37,964 nt of DNA from Candidatus Babelota bacterium (lineage in GTDB: Bacteria; Babelota; Babeliae; Babelales; Vermiphilaceae), in NCBI GenBank assembly GCA_003963225.1, contig RXKB01000015.1, forward strand, positions 1 to 37,964, in the 5' to 3' direction. Under the pieces are notes generated by a model. It was not told the DNA's origin. It saw only the letters and a program-made list of their open reading frames with translations, and did no database searches. This document shows positions 26,402 through 35,051 of this stretch, piece after piece (positions within the stretch are counted from its first letter, which is position 1; the number at the start of each line of letters is the position of its first letter). The translations under genes and the position numbers were made by a program.

Positions 26402-27085
26402 TTACTGCACACGAGCACCAACTGCCGCTTTTAAAATGGTCGGTTTTAACTCCAAGAGTATTTTTGAAGCGCTACTGATTGTTGATCCTGTTGTCAAAAG
26501 ATCATCTACTAATAAAATGCGTTTGTTTTTATAGATATTTTTATATTCTTCTTTTGCTAATGCAAATACATCTGCAACATTAAAAGATCGAGCATCTTTT
26601 GAAAGTGTTGCTTGAAAAGCAGTGGCTTTGGTTCGTTTTAAAAGGTTAACAACAGGAATGTGCATTTTATTGCCCAATACATGAGCAATTTCTTCTGCTT
26701 GATTGTAGCCACGTTTGGCATACCGCGTCCAGTGCAACGGAATAGGTACTATCAAATCAAACTCTTGAAAGCGAGTGTCTGTTTTGGCCCAAATAAGTTC
26801 GCCAATTGCTTTGCATGCGTGCATTTGTTGATACTGTTTTGCCAAAATAAGCATTTTTACAGGGTCTTGGTAAAACGATGCTGCAAAAACAGTAACGCTG
26901 ATGTTTTTGGTAATCACAATATCTATTGTTGCTACAGGAGCAATCTGTAGGCTGCATGCGTTGCATAGTCCATATGTATTGATTGTACAAAACTGTTTAC
27001 AGCAAAAACAGTAAGCAGGAAATACCAGTTGATAAAGCTGATTAAAAAATGCATATGTCAATTGCAAGATATATATTTTAAGCAT
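26402..27085 (-). CDS. comF: ComF-family phosphoribosyltransferase-like protein
   Basis: ComF proteins join an N-terminal zinc ribbon to a phosphoribosyltransferase fold and take part in DNA uptake or recombination of incoming DNA. Here the zinc ribbon is CFCC then CNAC (about residues 26-45). The fold is marked by DLIVPIPLHWTRYAKRGYNQ (about 106-125) and the PRPP loop ILLVDDLLTTGST (about 190-202). The 227 residues are normal length. The start overlaps the lspA end by 8 bp, so it is the last gene of the pheT-lspA-comF operon. No other competence gene is nearby, so uptake itself is not shown. Confidence 0.87.
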   Translation of the reverse strand: MLKIYILQLTYAFFNQLYQLVFPAYCFCCKQFCTINTYGLCNACSLQIAPVATIDIVITKNISVTVFAASFYQDPVKMLILAKQYQQMHACKAIGELIWAKTDTRFQEFDLIVPIPLHWTRYAKRGYNQAEEIAHVLGNKMHIPVVNLLKRTKATAFQATLSKDARSFNVADVFALAKEEYKNIYKNKRILLVDDLLTTGSTISSASKILLELKPTILKAAVGARVQ

Positions 27086-27539
27086 GTTTTTTATTTGTAA
27101 TATATGAATATAAAATAAGTATTATGCCGAGCGAAATATAGATGTCTGCAAAATTAAATACAGCAAAACTATACTCTTGATAATGTATATAAATCCAGTC
27201 AACAACGCCGCGATACACAAACCGATCAATAATATTACTGACTGATCCAATGTTAATTAAAAAAAGACCAAAAGAAAATATGGTGTATGTATTTTTAAAA
27301 TTAAACCAATATAGCAATAAGCATGCATTTACTATGCAGATCAAAAATGTCAGCGCCCAAAAATACATAGCATTTTTTGGCGTAAGAAAGCTGTACGTAA
27401 CGCCTTGGTTGAGTAAATAAGTTCCTTCTAAAAATACGTTAAATACATAATCTTTTTGTGCAAAATAGACAAGAGCCAAATATTTGGTAATGCGATCTGC
27501 AGTAAAAAGTATGCAACCAATTAAAAGCCAGAACATCAT
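27078..27539 (-). CDS. lspA: Lipoprotein signal peptidase (signal peptidase II)
   Basis: LspA is an aspartyl protease of the inner membrane that cuts the signal peptide from prolipoproteins after diacylglyceryl transfer. The 153-residue protein has four membrane segments and the family motifs: DRITKYLA (about 15-22), NQGVTYSFL (about 44-52), GSVSNIIDRFVYRGVVDWI (with the first catalytic Asp) and FAVFNFADIYI (with the second). Family length is 150-170. It overlaps pheT by 4 bp and comF by 8 bp. Its presence implies that this organism makes lipoproteins, although none of the signal peptides in this window shows a clear lipobox. Confidence 0.92.
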   Translation of the reverse strand: MMFWLLIGCILFTADRITKYLALVYFAQKDYVFNVFLEGTYLLNQGVTYSFLTPKNAMYFWALTFLICIVNACLLLYWFNFKNTYTIFSFGLFLINIGSVSNIIDRFVYRGVVDWIYIHYQEYSFAVFNFADIYISLGIILILYSYITNKKHA

Positions 27540-29839
27540 CGTATTTCTGCCTTGAAAGAGCTTATTTTTTGTGAAACTGCAAACACAATAAGATCTATTT
27601 CTTCTTTTGTAAATGTTTTTTCATATGATTCTATAACCATGCGCAAAGTGATGGCCCTATGATCTGGCCATTCTTCTTTTTCAAGAAAATCAACAATAGC
27701 AACTGAACTTATTAATTTGTTAACACTTTTAATAGCATTTATAAATGTTTGCGCAGTATGTTGTTTTAGTGTCCATATAGTTATGTCCCGAGTCACAGGT
27801 TGAAATTTAGACATAGGTTTGAACGTTGTTATATTTTTGTTTTGCATGGCAATAGCATCTATGTATATTTCTGCTACAAAAATGCTGTTTGGGACCTGCC
27901 GGCCTACGTGCTGTTGAATACTGTTGCTTAACATGCCCGCATATCCAATACATGTTTGGTTTAACATAAGTTTAGCACTTTTATAAGGCATGAGCCATGA
28001 TGGGCACTCTGCCGGGGTGTAGGCAATCCATAAGGGATCTACGCCGTACACTTGTGAAATACTGTGTATTATTTTTTTCCCATTATAAAAGCTGTACTGA
28101 TCTTCTGCATGAATTAATCCAAGCTGTAACTGTTCTTTAATTACTTGTTTTTCATTTGAAGGATGCCACACTGAGCCAACTTCAAAAAAAGCAGTTTTTT
28201 CTTGTTGCATGCTGTTGTCAATGACCGCTTTTAATAAGCCGGGAATTAGGGTACTAATTAACCGTTTCCAATTTTGTGAAACGGGGGTGTGTACTTCTAC
28301 TGTTGGCATTGCTGGCCAATTGACCTTTTGTAAAAACTGTTCATCAAAAAAAGCATAGCTTTTAATTTCATGCATATGCAAACCAAAACTAAGCAAAGAA
28401 GATAATGCATAATTTGTTGATCTGGTGTGATCAACAGTGGTTTTTCTTGTTATGGCAGGAGCTTGCGGCTTTATATGCTGGTATCCATACAATCTGCCAA
28501 TCTCTTCAACAATATCTTCTTTAATTGCGCTATCTGAAGATCTAAAAGAGGGCGGTTCTACTATATATTGATCATTTGCAAAGGTAACAGTATACTCTAA
28601 GGCGTTTAATGTGTTTAGTACAAATCGATAATCAATAGGAATGCCCAATAAGTTTTCTATTGTTTGATGATCAATAGTAATCCTTTGGATGACTTGGTCT
28701 TTGCCAATATCAATAATACAAACAGGAAGTTGTTTTATTAATTCATGTTCTTGCGCATACCAAAGGTACCGTTTTAATGCCCAGCTTGCTTGCTCTGGAT
28801 CAAGATTTTTTTCAAAACGGGCAGACGCTTCTGTTCTTTTCTTGTGATACGTTGCAGATGTTCTAATGGTTGTCGGATCAAACACTGCTGCTTCAATTAA
28901 TAAAGAAGAAGTTGTAGCTTGCACAGAACTTTCTTTGCAGCCCATAATTCCTGCAAGAGACAAAGTTTTGCATGAATCTTTAATAATAAGGTCATTCTTT
29001 TGCACTTCTATTTTTTGGCCATCAAGAACAGTGGTAATGCCTTGTTGGTTTTGGCAAACGGTTAAACTGTTATTTTCAATTGCGGTACTGTCAAATGCGT
29101 GCATTGGATGGCCTAAGTCAAGCATAACCAGATTAGTACCATCAACAACTGCATTAATAGGGCGAATGTCTATTCTACTTAATAAAAACGCGGTTGTGGC
29201 TATTGATGGTTTGTTTGTAATATGTTTTATGTGCGTTGCAGCAAATCTGCTGCATGCGTCTGTTTGTATATCAATAGTAAATGGAAACTGTTCTGCCTTT
29301 TTTGCTTTTTTTCCATATATTCGTTCTATTGGTACTTGACTTGCAAGTTCGGTTATCGGTTTTAATGGAATATTAAGCAAAGCGGCTATTTCACGAGCAA
29401 AACCGCGATGCCCCCATAAATCGGGCCTGTGTGTGATGGAGCTGCTGCTTATTTCAATAATATAGTCATGCCATACTATTTTTTTAAACGTTTCAATTGG
29501 GTCATTATGTAAAAGAGTAAGCGCAGGAATACTATTTTCTTTGGTGCCGCCCAAATCTTTGACGGTAGCCCAGGTCCATTGATTGTTTTTTTTGGTGGCC
29601 AAATACCAGCAATCAGTAATCTGGTCATTCCTGTTTTTAAGTTGCATGGGTACTGGTTCGTGTACAAAACTACCATTTTTATATTGTACAAATGCAAATA
29701 AAGATTGATCCAATGATAAAGTATGGACCTTGTCTATTTCAACTACTTTTTGATTGATAAGATCTATCAATGCTTGCACATCAACAGTGTCTGTTGAACG
29801 GGTCAAATGCTGGAAGATCCAGTTTAGCGAAAGTTTCAT
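27536..29839 (-). CDS. pheT: Phenylalanine-tRNA ligase beta subunit
   Basis: PheT pairs with PheS to charge tRNA-Phe. I start at ATG 29839 (MKLSLNWIFQHL), the usual beginning of the family; an ATG nine codons upstream is in frame but does not fit. The 767 residues contain a poorly conserved EMAP/OB-like part (about 40-115, some 20 residues shorter than in E. coli), ITHRPDLWGHRGFAREIA (about 135-152), the B3/B4 editing region, the B5 domain, and a C-terminal anticodon-binding FDX-ACB domain (last 95 residues, KFQPVTRDITIW to the end). pheS is not in the window. lspA and comF follow in the same operon with overlapping ends. Confidence 0.95.
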   Translation of the reverse strand: MKLSLNWIFQHLTRSTDTVDVQALIDLINQKVVEIDKVHTLSLDQSLFAFVQYKNGSFVHEPVPMQLKNRNDQITDCWYLATKKNNQWTWATVKDLGGTKENSIPALTLLHNDPIETFKKIVWHDYIIEISSSSITHRPDLWGHRGFAREIAALLNIPLKPITELASQVPIERIYGKKAKKAEQFPFTIDIQTDACSRFAATHIKHITNKPSIATTAFLLSRIDIRPINAVVDGTNLVMLDLGHPMHAFDSTAIENNSLTVCQNQQGITTVLDGQKIEVQKNDLIIKDSCKTLSLAGIMGCKESSVQATTSSLLIEAAVFDPTTIRTSATYHKKRTEASARFEKNLDPEQASWALKRYLWYAQEHELIKQLPVCIIDIGKDQVIQRITIDHQTIENLLGIPIDYRFVLNTLNALEYTVTFANDQYIVEPPSFRSSDSAIKEDIVEEIGRLYGYQHIKPQAPAITRKTTVDHTRSTNYALSSLLSFGLHMHEIKSYAFFDEQFLQKVNWPAMPTVEVHTPVSQNWKRLISTLIPGLLKAVIDNSMQQEKTAFFEVGSVWHPSNEKQVIKEQLQLGLIHAEDQYSFYNGKKIIHSISQVYGVDPLWIAYTPAECPSWLMPYKSAKLMLNQTCIGYAGMLSNSIQQHVGRQVPNSIFVAEIYIDAIAMQNKNITTFKPMSKFQPVTRDITIWTLKQHTAQTFINAIKSVNKLISSVAIVDFLEKEEWPDHRAITLRMVIESYEKTFTKEEIDLIVFAVSQKISSFKAEIR

Positions 29840-29924
29840 ACGTATAATCTCAACTAAGTAATGCATGACATAAAAGTTAATATATAGTTAGCGTACTGCA
29901 AATAGTTGATCTGGGCAATATTGA

Positions 29925-31223
29925 TTATGTAGACCACCCAAACAGCCAAGAAAAAAAATCGATAATTAGTTGCCATGCTGGGTTTTGTTTTCTTGATTGT
30001 GTATTTTGTTGGCCTAAAACAACTGGGCGTGATTGATTTGCTGCAGGTACAGGTCGAAACAGTTTTTGTTTTGTGACTGATTGTAGTGATTTTTTAATGT
30101 CAGCATTTGATTGAGGAGTATTGGGTTTTTTGGTCTGGAGTGTTTCTTGTTTTTTTTCAGCAAGTTTTTGTTGAGCAAGTTGATCACGCACGGCCATTAA
30201 AATACACCCAAGCCAGTTGTCTCCTTTGTAATCATCTCCTGCCCCATAAAAACGATCATTTTTGCCAGCATCTTCTATTAAAGTTTTATTTTGTGTTTTT
30301 AATAAGAGGTCTTTTAAAGTTTCATGTTGATTAAATTTTAACCATACTACTTTAATCATAGTTTTTAAGCTCCGGTCTTGCCAATCTCTATCTACAGACG
30401 TACTATTTGCTTGTGCAACATTAAAAGCATCTCTAGGTTGTAGTTTGGTTAAAATAGTTTGTCGTATAGTGGCGTTATTAGTAAATTTCATTGACTGGTA
30501 GTAGTGCTCGCTTGTTGGCCATATAACCCCATCAACATATACTGGACTTGCAAAAAAGTTAGTAAATTCATAATAAGATTTATTAGCATTATAAAAATAA
30601 ATAGCATTACTGTTATGCACATAGCCTTTGGGTGTTGTTTTTGCCCACCCGCTTGTTTTGTTAACTGTATTATATTGTGTTGCTTTTAATGATAATATTT
30701 TTATCAAAGCATCTGAAACTTCTATTTTTTGCTGTATTCTTGGGATATAAGTTGGATCATCTCGCATTGCTTGAGCTATTTTGCCAATTAAATTGTTGCC
30801 TATTAATTGGTAGTTAACACCATAATATGTTTCTGCTGGTGAGTGTTGATAATAAAATCTTTCTTTAAAATTTTTTAAATAAGTTGATAATTCCGCAGGG
30901 TTGTTGATTGTTAAATTTAATACTATTTGTTTAAAATAATCTATAAGTTTTGTTTTTTTCCAATTGTCTTTCGTATTAAAACTGCCTTTATCTGAATATT
31001 TTATATCATTAATTGTTAAAATCGTATTTATATTAGTATCTTCTTGAGCGTAATAAGCCGCAGAAGTTTCGTTCAATTCTAATATTTTTTTGTCATCTAA
31101 TTCGTATGATATGTATTGAGGCGTAGGATCTGTCAAATAGTCTCCAGTGGATCCATGTAAAACAAAAACACGCTGTAGTAATAAAAAACATACTACGTAT
31201 TTTTTAAAAACAGTTGTGGTCAT
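29925..31223 (-). CDS. Exported NADAR-domain protein
   Basis: AAAGGG is 6 bases from ATG 31223. A signal peptide (YVVCFLLLQRVFVLHGS, residues 9-25) leads to an N-terminal region of unknown type (about 30-200), then a NADAR domain (about 207-350) with the family marks YYEFTNFFASPV, WPTSEHYYQ (235-243, including the active-site Glu), DWQDR, WLKFNQ, and DRFYGAGDDYKGDNWLG. The end is a Pro- and Gln-rich linker and a hydrophobic tail (WQLIIDFFSWLFGW). NADAR proteins cut N-glycosidic bonds, of riboflavin intermediates (YbiA type) or of ADP-ribose on guanine (NADAR antitoxins). Both are cytoplasmic jobs, so an exported form is unusual and could act on a host. No riboflavin gene or DarT toxin is nearby. 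Confidence 0.82.
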   Translation of the reverse strand: MTTTVFKKYVVCFLLLQRVFVLHGSTGDYLTDPTPQYISYELDDKKILELNETSAAYYAQEDTNINTILTINDIKYSDKGSFNTKDNWKKTKLIDYFKQIVLNLTINNPAELSTYLKNFKERFYYQHSPAETYYGVNYQLIGNNLIGKIAQAMRDDPTYIPRIQQKIEVSDALIKILSLKATQYNTVNKTSGWAKTTPKGYVHNSNAIYFYNANKSYYEFTNFFASPVYVDGVIWPTSEHYYQSMKFTNNATIRQTILTKLQPRDAFNVAQANSTSVDRDWQDRSLKTMIKVVWLKFNQHETLKDLLLKTQNKTLIEDAGKNDRFYGAGDDYKGDNWLGCILMAVRDQLAQQKLAEKKQETLQTKKPNTPQSNADIKKSLQSVTKQKLFRPVPAANQSRPVVLGQQNTQSRKQNPAWQLIIDFFSWLFGWST

Positions 31224-31298
31224 GTTAACCCTTTTATCATGAATTTATAATAAAACTTAGTGTATCAATATAAACACTTAATATACAATGTTTTTGTA

Positions 31299-32051
31299 TT
31301 AACTATTGATTAAAGGGTCAAATTGCAACAGTAAGTTTTTCCAAAAAAGCTTTGCATTGCCTATAGTTGGCAACTGTTCAATTGCTTTGTACAAAACATT
31401 AAGTTTGTGTTTAATTAAAACAATTTCGTTTGTATTTGTTGGGTCAGTTTCAACAATGGAATTATATTTTTTTTGCCAAAAATGCAAAATCTGTTTGCAT
31501 AGCTCATGACTTTGGTCTTCATTAATTTTAGACCTATCTAATTCTTGTAAAAATAATAATGCAGGCAATGCTTGCAACGTGAAATGATCCAACAATGGCT
31601 TAAATACAATATTTACAGTATTATCTTTTGTATAAAAGATAACGCAACGTGAAAGCACTGTTGGTAAAAGCTCTGTTGTTGCTTTTGCTTGCAAAATAAA
31701 ATAGTAGCCCAATGGTGGCTCTTCTAAAGCTTTTAGTAAGGCGTTACTTGATAAATCCGACAATAGTTCTGCGTTTTCTATAATAAAAAAAAAGCGCTCA
31801 TCTTCTGCAAGGCTAAACTGGAGCTTTTCTTGCAAGGGTAGTAGATCATCTAAAATATACTGTTTTTTTGAGGTAAGCCACAAGCACGAAACGTGTTTTT
31901 TTGCTTTAATTTGGAGGCAATTTGTGCATTGGCTGCATCCGTTATGAGAGCAAAAAACAGATTGTAGATATACACTTATTTTTTGTGCCGTTTGCTCATG
32001 AGCACCAATATATAATTGAACAGTGGGGATTATTGCAGTTGCTGTTTGCAT
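31299..32051 (-). CDS. holB: DNA polymerase III delta' subunit
   Basis: This is a clamp-loader subunit of the AAA+ type. The 250-residue protein has a degenerate P-loop (LYIGAHEQTAQK), as is normal for delta', a zinc module C-x4-C-x2-C-x2-C (CSHNGCSQCTNC), FFIIENAELLSDLSSNALLKALEEPP and the TVLSRC motif (sensor/arginine-finger SRC). The C-terminal collar region is short compared with E. coli HolB (334 aa). Its start lies 22 bp inside the tmk gene, which is a common tmk-holB pairing. A general DnaX-like identity is unlikely because of the missing Walker A lysine context. Confidence 0.88.
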   Translation of the reverse strand: MQTATAIIPTVQLYIGAHEQTAQKISVYLQSVFCSHNGCSQCTNCLQIKAKKHVSCLWLTSKKQYILDDLLPLQEKLQFSLAEDERFFFIIENAELLSDLSSNALLKALEEPPLGYYFILQAKATTELLPTVLSRCVIFYTKDNTVNIVFKPLLDHFTLQALPALLFLQELDRSKINEDQSHELCKQILHFWQKKYNSIVETDPTNTNEIVLIKHKLNVLYKAIEQLPTIGNAKLFWKNLLLQFDPLINS

Positions 32052-32668
32052 AACAAATCCTTTACATGGTTATATAAAGTAGATGCCACGTCTTTGGGGT
32101 TTTGAGAGCCATCAATAAACACAACGTTTTTTTTCTCAGCAAATAATGCCTTAAACCCTTGGTCTACTTTTTCAAGAAAGGAACTGTGCTGTTCAAAGTG
32201 GTTTACGTTGCCCCGTTTTGTAATGCGATCAAGTGCTATTTTAACCGGAATTTGTATATAAAATACAATATCTGGTTCATGATTTTCCATTATCCATGTA
32301 TTTACTGTTTTTATCATATGTTTGTCTACTCCTCGGCCGTATCCTTGGTAAGCTAACGAAGAATCTGCCATGCGGTCTGAAAGCACAAGGGTGTGCTTTG
32401 CAAGTGCTGGTAGTACTATGTCATGCATATGTTGAGCGCGATCTGCAGCAAAAAGTAAAAACTCCGCTTTGGGACACATGGAAACAGTATTATTGTGTAA
32501 CATGGTTCGCAATTGTTGACCTAGCAAGCTGCCTCCCGGCTCTTTTGTTAATAGGTGATCTATATTGTCTTGTGCAAGATAATTGCTCAATAAAGTTGCT
32601 AATGTTGATTTGCCTGCGCCGTCTATTCCTTCAAGAGTAACCAAAATGCCCCGCTTAAGCTTATGCAT
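32030..32668 (-). CDS. tmk: Thymidylate kinase
   Basis: Tmk phosphorylates dTMP to dTDP. I start at ATG 32668 with AAAGG 8 bases upstream; an in-frame ATG 14 codons earlier lacks this and adds residues outside the fold. Of 212 residues, Walker A is GIDGAGKST (14-22), then EPGGSLLGQ (43-51), and SDRMADSSLAYQGYGRG, which combines the DR(Y/F/M) motif with the substrate-binding QG. The lid region includes ALDRITKRGNVN. The end overlaps holB by 22 bp. A divergent promoter region of about 130 bp separates it from the ferredoxin gene. Confidence 0.93.
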   Translation of the reverse strand: MHKLKRGILVTLEGIDGAGKSTLATLLSNYLAQDNIDHLLTKEPGGSLLGQQLRTMLHNNTVSMCPKAEFLLFAADRAQHMHDIVLPALAKHTLVLSDRMADSSLAYQGYGRGVDKHMIKTVNTWIMENHEPDIVFYIQIPVKIALDRITKRGNVNHFEQHSSFLEKVDQGFKALFAEKKNVVFIDGSQNPKDVASTLYNHVKDLLCKQQLQ

Positions 32669-32717
32669 GAAAGTAACCTTTATATCTATATATTTATTCT
32701 TTACTGCCATTTAGTTG

Positions 32718-32745
32718 TTGACACAATATAGATTAACATAATACT
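32718..32745 (+). promoter_or_regulatory. Candidate promoter of the ferredoxin-acyl-CoA synthetase operon
   Basis: A consensus -35 (TTGACA, 32718-32723) is followed after 16 bp by AATACT (32740-32745), a fair -10. The first gene starts 55 bp further on. A TATACT at 32748-32753 is a possible second -10, but its spacing is too long. Confidence 0.45.
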
Positions 32746-32800
32746 AATATACTATGAACATAAAACATAGTAATAAGTAGATAAAAAATTTAAAGAAAAT

Positions 32801-32986
32801 ATGAAAAAAGTAAGTATACAACCTGGATGCATAAGCTGCGGTTCGTGTCAGTTTATTTGTCCTTTAGTATTTGAAGTGACTGATCATTCCCGTGTACTTT
32901 CTGGTGCAGATCTTTCAATGAATGCAGAAAAAATAAAAGAGGCTGCTTTAAAATGCCCGGTAAAGGTAATTATATATGAAGAATAA
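32801..32986 (+). CDS. Single-cluster 4Fe-4S ferredoxin
   Basis: The 61-residue protein carries CISCGSCQFICP (Cys 10, 13, 16, 20) and a later CPV (Cys 52). The spacing fits a monocluster ferredoxin like that of Thermotoga: Cys 10, 13, 16 and 52 hold the 4Fe-4S cluster and Cys 20 is the spare one. It would pass one electron between redox enzymes in the cytoplasm. Its stop overlaps the start of the acyl-CoA synthetase by 11 bp. The partner enzyme cannot be inferred; a link to lipid metabolism is suggested only by this coupling. The ribosome binding site is weak (AAAGAAAAT). Confidence 0.87.
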   Translation: MKKVSIQPGCISCGSCQFICPLVFEVTDHSRVLSGADLSMNAEKIKEAALKCPVKVIIYEE

Positions 32987-34502
32987 TGTTAGGGCCACTC
33001 CAACATCCTTGTCTAACAATCTTTCTGTGCAAAAATTATTTGAACGAGCTGTAAGCCTTTTTTCAGAAAATATATTTTTATTATATAAAGATCAGTCTTT
33101 GTTGTATAAAGATTTATATAATGCGGTTATGCATTGTGCTTTTTTAATGCAAGAAAAAGGAGTAAACCAACACGATCGTGTTTTATTATGGTGTGATAAC
33201 TCGCCTTTGTTTTATGTTGGTTATTTTGCAGCATGGCAGTTGGGGGCAGTAGTCGTTCCGCTTAACTCATTTTTAAAAGCAGTTGAAGTTGAACATGTGA
33301 TGTATGATTGTCAACCTGTGTTTATTGTCGCGGATAAACACAGGTTGGATACTCTTCAATCTATTCAGTTTACCCAAAACGTACTGGGCATAATGCATGA
33401 ACAAGGTGTGTGTTTTGAGCCATATAATAATAATCCTGTGAGTATTGACCAAGAGTGTCTTAATAATAACCAAATGGCTACCCTAATTTATACATCTGGT
33501 ACAACAGGAAAACCTAAAGGTGTTATGTTAAGTTCTGTTAATATTATGGCCAATATACAGCAATGCATTATGCGGTTGGAAGTTACCCCAAGAGAACGGG
33601 TTTTGTGTGTTTTACCATTGTTTCATGTTTTTACTCAAATAACTTGTGTCTGGTTGGCAGTAGCATTAGGTGTTTCTGTTGTTTTGGTGCCAAAAATTGA
33701 ACGTGCTCCAATTATAGAAGGTCTTACAAAACGCCCAACCATTGTTTTAGGTGTGCCTGCATTATATGGTCTTTTTTGCTTGCTACGTACATTAGATTTT
33801 TCTTCTGTGCGACTTTTTGTAGTTGGTGGAGATGCAATACCAGATAAAATCCGCTGTTTATTTGCTTTATTGTATGGACGAAAAATTATTAATGGTTATG
33901 GTTTGAGTGAAGCTTCACCAGTGGTTGCAGCACATGTTGAAGATGAGTTTGCGTATACCAACACTGTAGGCAAACCACTTGAAGGCATTGCCTGCCAGGT
34001 GCGCTTGGCCGATGGTACTTGTTGCGCAAGTGAACAAACTGGTGATCTTTTTATTAAGGGCGATAATATTATGCTTGGTTATTATAATGATACCAATGCA
34101 ACTGATGCAGTATTAAAAGATGGATGGCTTGACACAGGTGATTGTGCATATATTGACACTCAAGGCAACATTGTTATTACTGGTCGAGAAAAAGATTTAA
34201 TTATCAGCAAAGGGTTTAATGTATATCCGCAGGAGGTTGAAAATATTATTATGCAACATCCTGCCGTAATTCGTGTAGCCGTTGTAGGAAAAACTGATGA
34301 CATGCATGGGCAGGTACCCGTTGCATTTGTACAGTTAAGAGTTGAAGTTAAAAATATACACAAAGAGCTTGCATCCTTGTGTATTCATCATTTAGCCGCA
34401 TATAAATTGCCAAGGTTATTTATATGTAGCACCGTAGATTTACCCATGACAGCAACGGGCAAAATAGATAAAAAACAACTACGAAAAAAACTTGAGTCCT
34501 AA
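32976..34502 (+). CDS. Long-chain acyl-CoA synthetase (AMP-dependent)
   Basis: This adenylate-forming enzyme activates a carboxylic acid with ATP and joins it to CoA (or another thiol). The 508 residues hold the P-loop-like A3 motif TLIYTSGTTGKPKGVMLS (about 165-182), the A5 motif GYGLSEASPV (about 308-317), A7 GWLDTGDCAYID, A8 GREKDLIISKGFNVYPQEVE and A10 PMTATGKIDKKQLR. The short length and sequence fit medium/long-chain fatty-acid enzymes (FadD-like), but the acid is not readable. AAAGG lies 9 bases upstream, inside the ferredoxin gene. In a host-dependent organism it could serve to use host fatty acids in phospholipid synthesis; this is inference. Confidence 0.88.
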   Translation: MKNNVRATPTSLSNNLSVQKLFERAVSLFSENIFLLYKDQSLLYKDLYNAVMHCAFLMQEKGVNQHDRVLLWCDNSPLFYVGYFAAWQLGAVVVPLNSFLKAVEVEHVMYDCQPVFIVADKHRLDTLQSIQFTQNVLGIMHEQGVCFEPYNNNPVSIDQECLNNNQMATLIYTSGTTGKPKGVMLSSVNIMANIQQCIMRLEVTPRERVLCVLPLFHVFTQITCVWLAVALGVSVVLVPKIERAPIIEGLTKRPTIVLGVPALYGLFCLLRTLDFSSVRLFVVGGDAIPDKIRCLFALLYGRKIINGYGLSEASPVVAAHVEDEFAYTNTVGKPLEGIACQVRLADGTCCASEQTGDLFIKGDNIMLGYYNDTNATDAVLKDGWLDTGDCAYIDTQGNIVITGREKDLIISKGFNVYPQEVENIIMQHPAVIRVAVVGKTDDMHGQVPVAFVQLRVEVKNIHKELASLCIHHLAAYKLPRLFICSTVDLPMTATGKIDKKQLRKKLES

Positions 34503-34543
34503 GCTATTGTTTGAATTTTGTACATGCAAAGTGGCAATGCTAT

Positions 34544-34966
34544 TTATTCGTTTTTTAAATGCGATTTTTGCTTTATTTTGGGTAGAATTAGTTTTTTTGG
34601 ATTACGAGTTTTTGTTTTTTTATTTTTTTTATTCTGTTCGTTTTCATCTTCTTCATCTTCTTCAGGGTCTTCTTCAAGCTCTTGTCCGTTTGCATCAAGT
34701 TCATCTGATTCTTGTTCTTCATCTGATTCTTCTTCGTGGCATTCTTCTGGCAGATGATCAGGGTGTTTCTTTTTTTTATTTTTATTGTAATAACCTTTTA
34801 ATTGTGTGTAAAGTGTGTCGATTGGCTCAGCAATAGTATTTGCATTATAGTTTTGTGTATTCCAATGATTCACCATGTTCAGGTTGTTATTTGATTTTAT
34901 ATAATATGCATTTAGTAACAATACAATAAACACAAGAAGTAAGTATTTTTTTTTGATTTGCAACAT
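34544..34966 (-). CDS. Small exported protein with an acidic repeat-like tail, 140 aa
   Basis: AAAGG lies about 8 bases upstream of ATG 34966. Residues 6-24 (KKYLLLVFIVLLLNAYYIKS) form a signal peptide or membrane anchor. A short Asn- and Tyr-rich region follows, then KNKKKKHP, a long Glu- and Asp-rich low-complexity tract (about residues 72-110) and a basic end (KKNKKTKTRNPKK and on). The opposite charges in a row suggest a natively unfolded binding segment. No family is recognised. It is convergent with the acyl-CoA synthetase gene, 41 bp apart. Confidence 0.6.
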   Translation of the reverse strand: MLQIKKKYLLLVFIVLLLNAYYIKSNNNLNMVNHWNTQNYNANTIAEPIDTLYTQLKGYYNKNKKKKHPDHLPEECHEEESDEEQESDELDANGQELEEDPEEDEEDENEQNKKNKKTKTRNPKKLILPKIKQKSHLKNE

Positions 34967-35051
34967 ACTAAAAACCTTTAATGTAAAGAGCAGTATTATT
35001 TAACAGTATCTTCTATTATAAAAAAAGTGCAAGAAAATTGAACTTTATATA

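Noticed and set aside
34518..34757. Plus-strand frame with a long Ser run
   Set aside because: It is the mirror of the Glu/Asp-rich tract (GAA/GAT codons) of the minus-strand gene 34544-34966, which has a signal peptide and ribosome binding site.
34967..35051. Possible gene between the acidic protein and the immunity remnant
   Set aside because: No frame of useful length or with family likeness is seen; the DNA is AT-rich spacer holding the promoter side of the acidic-protein gene.
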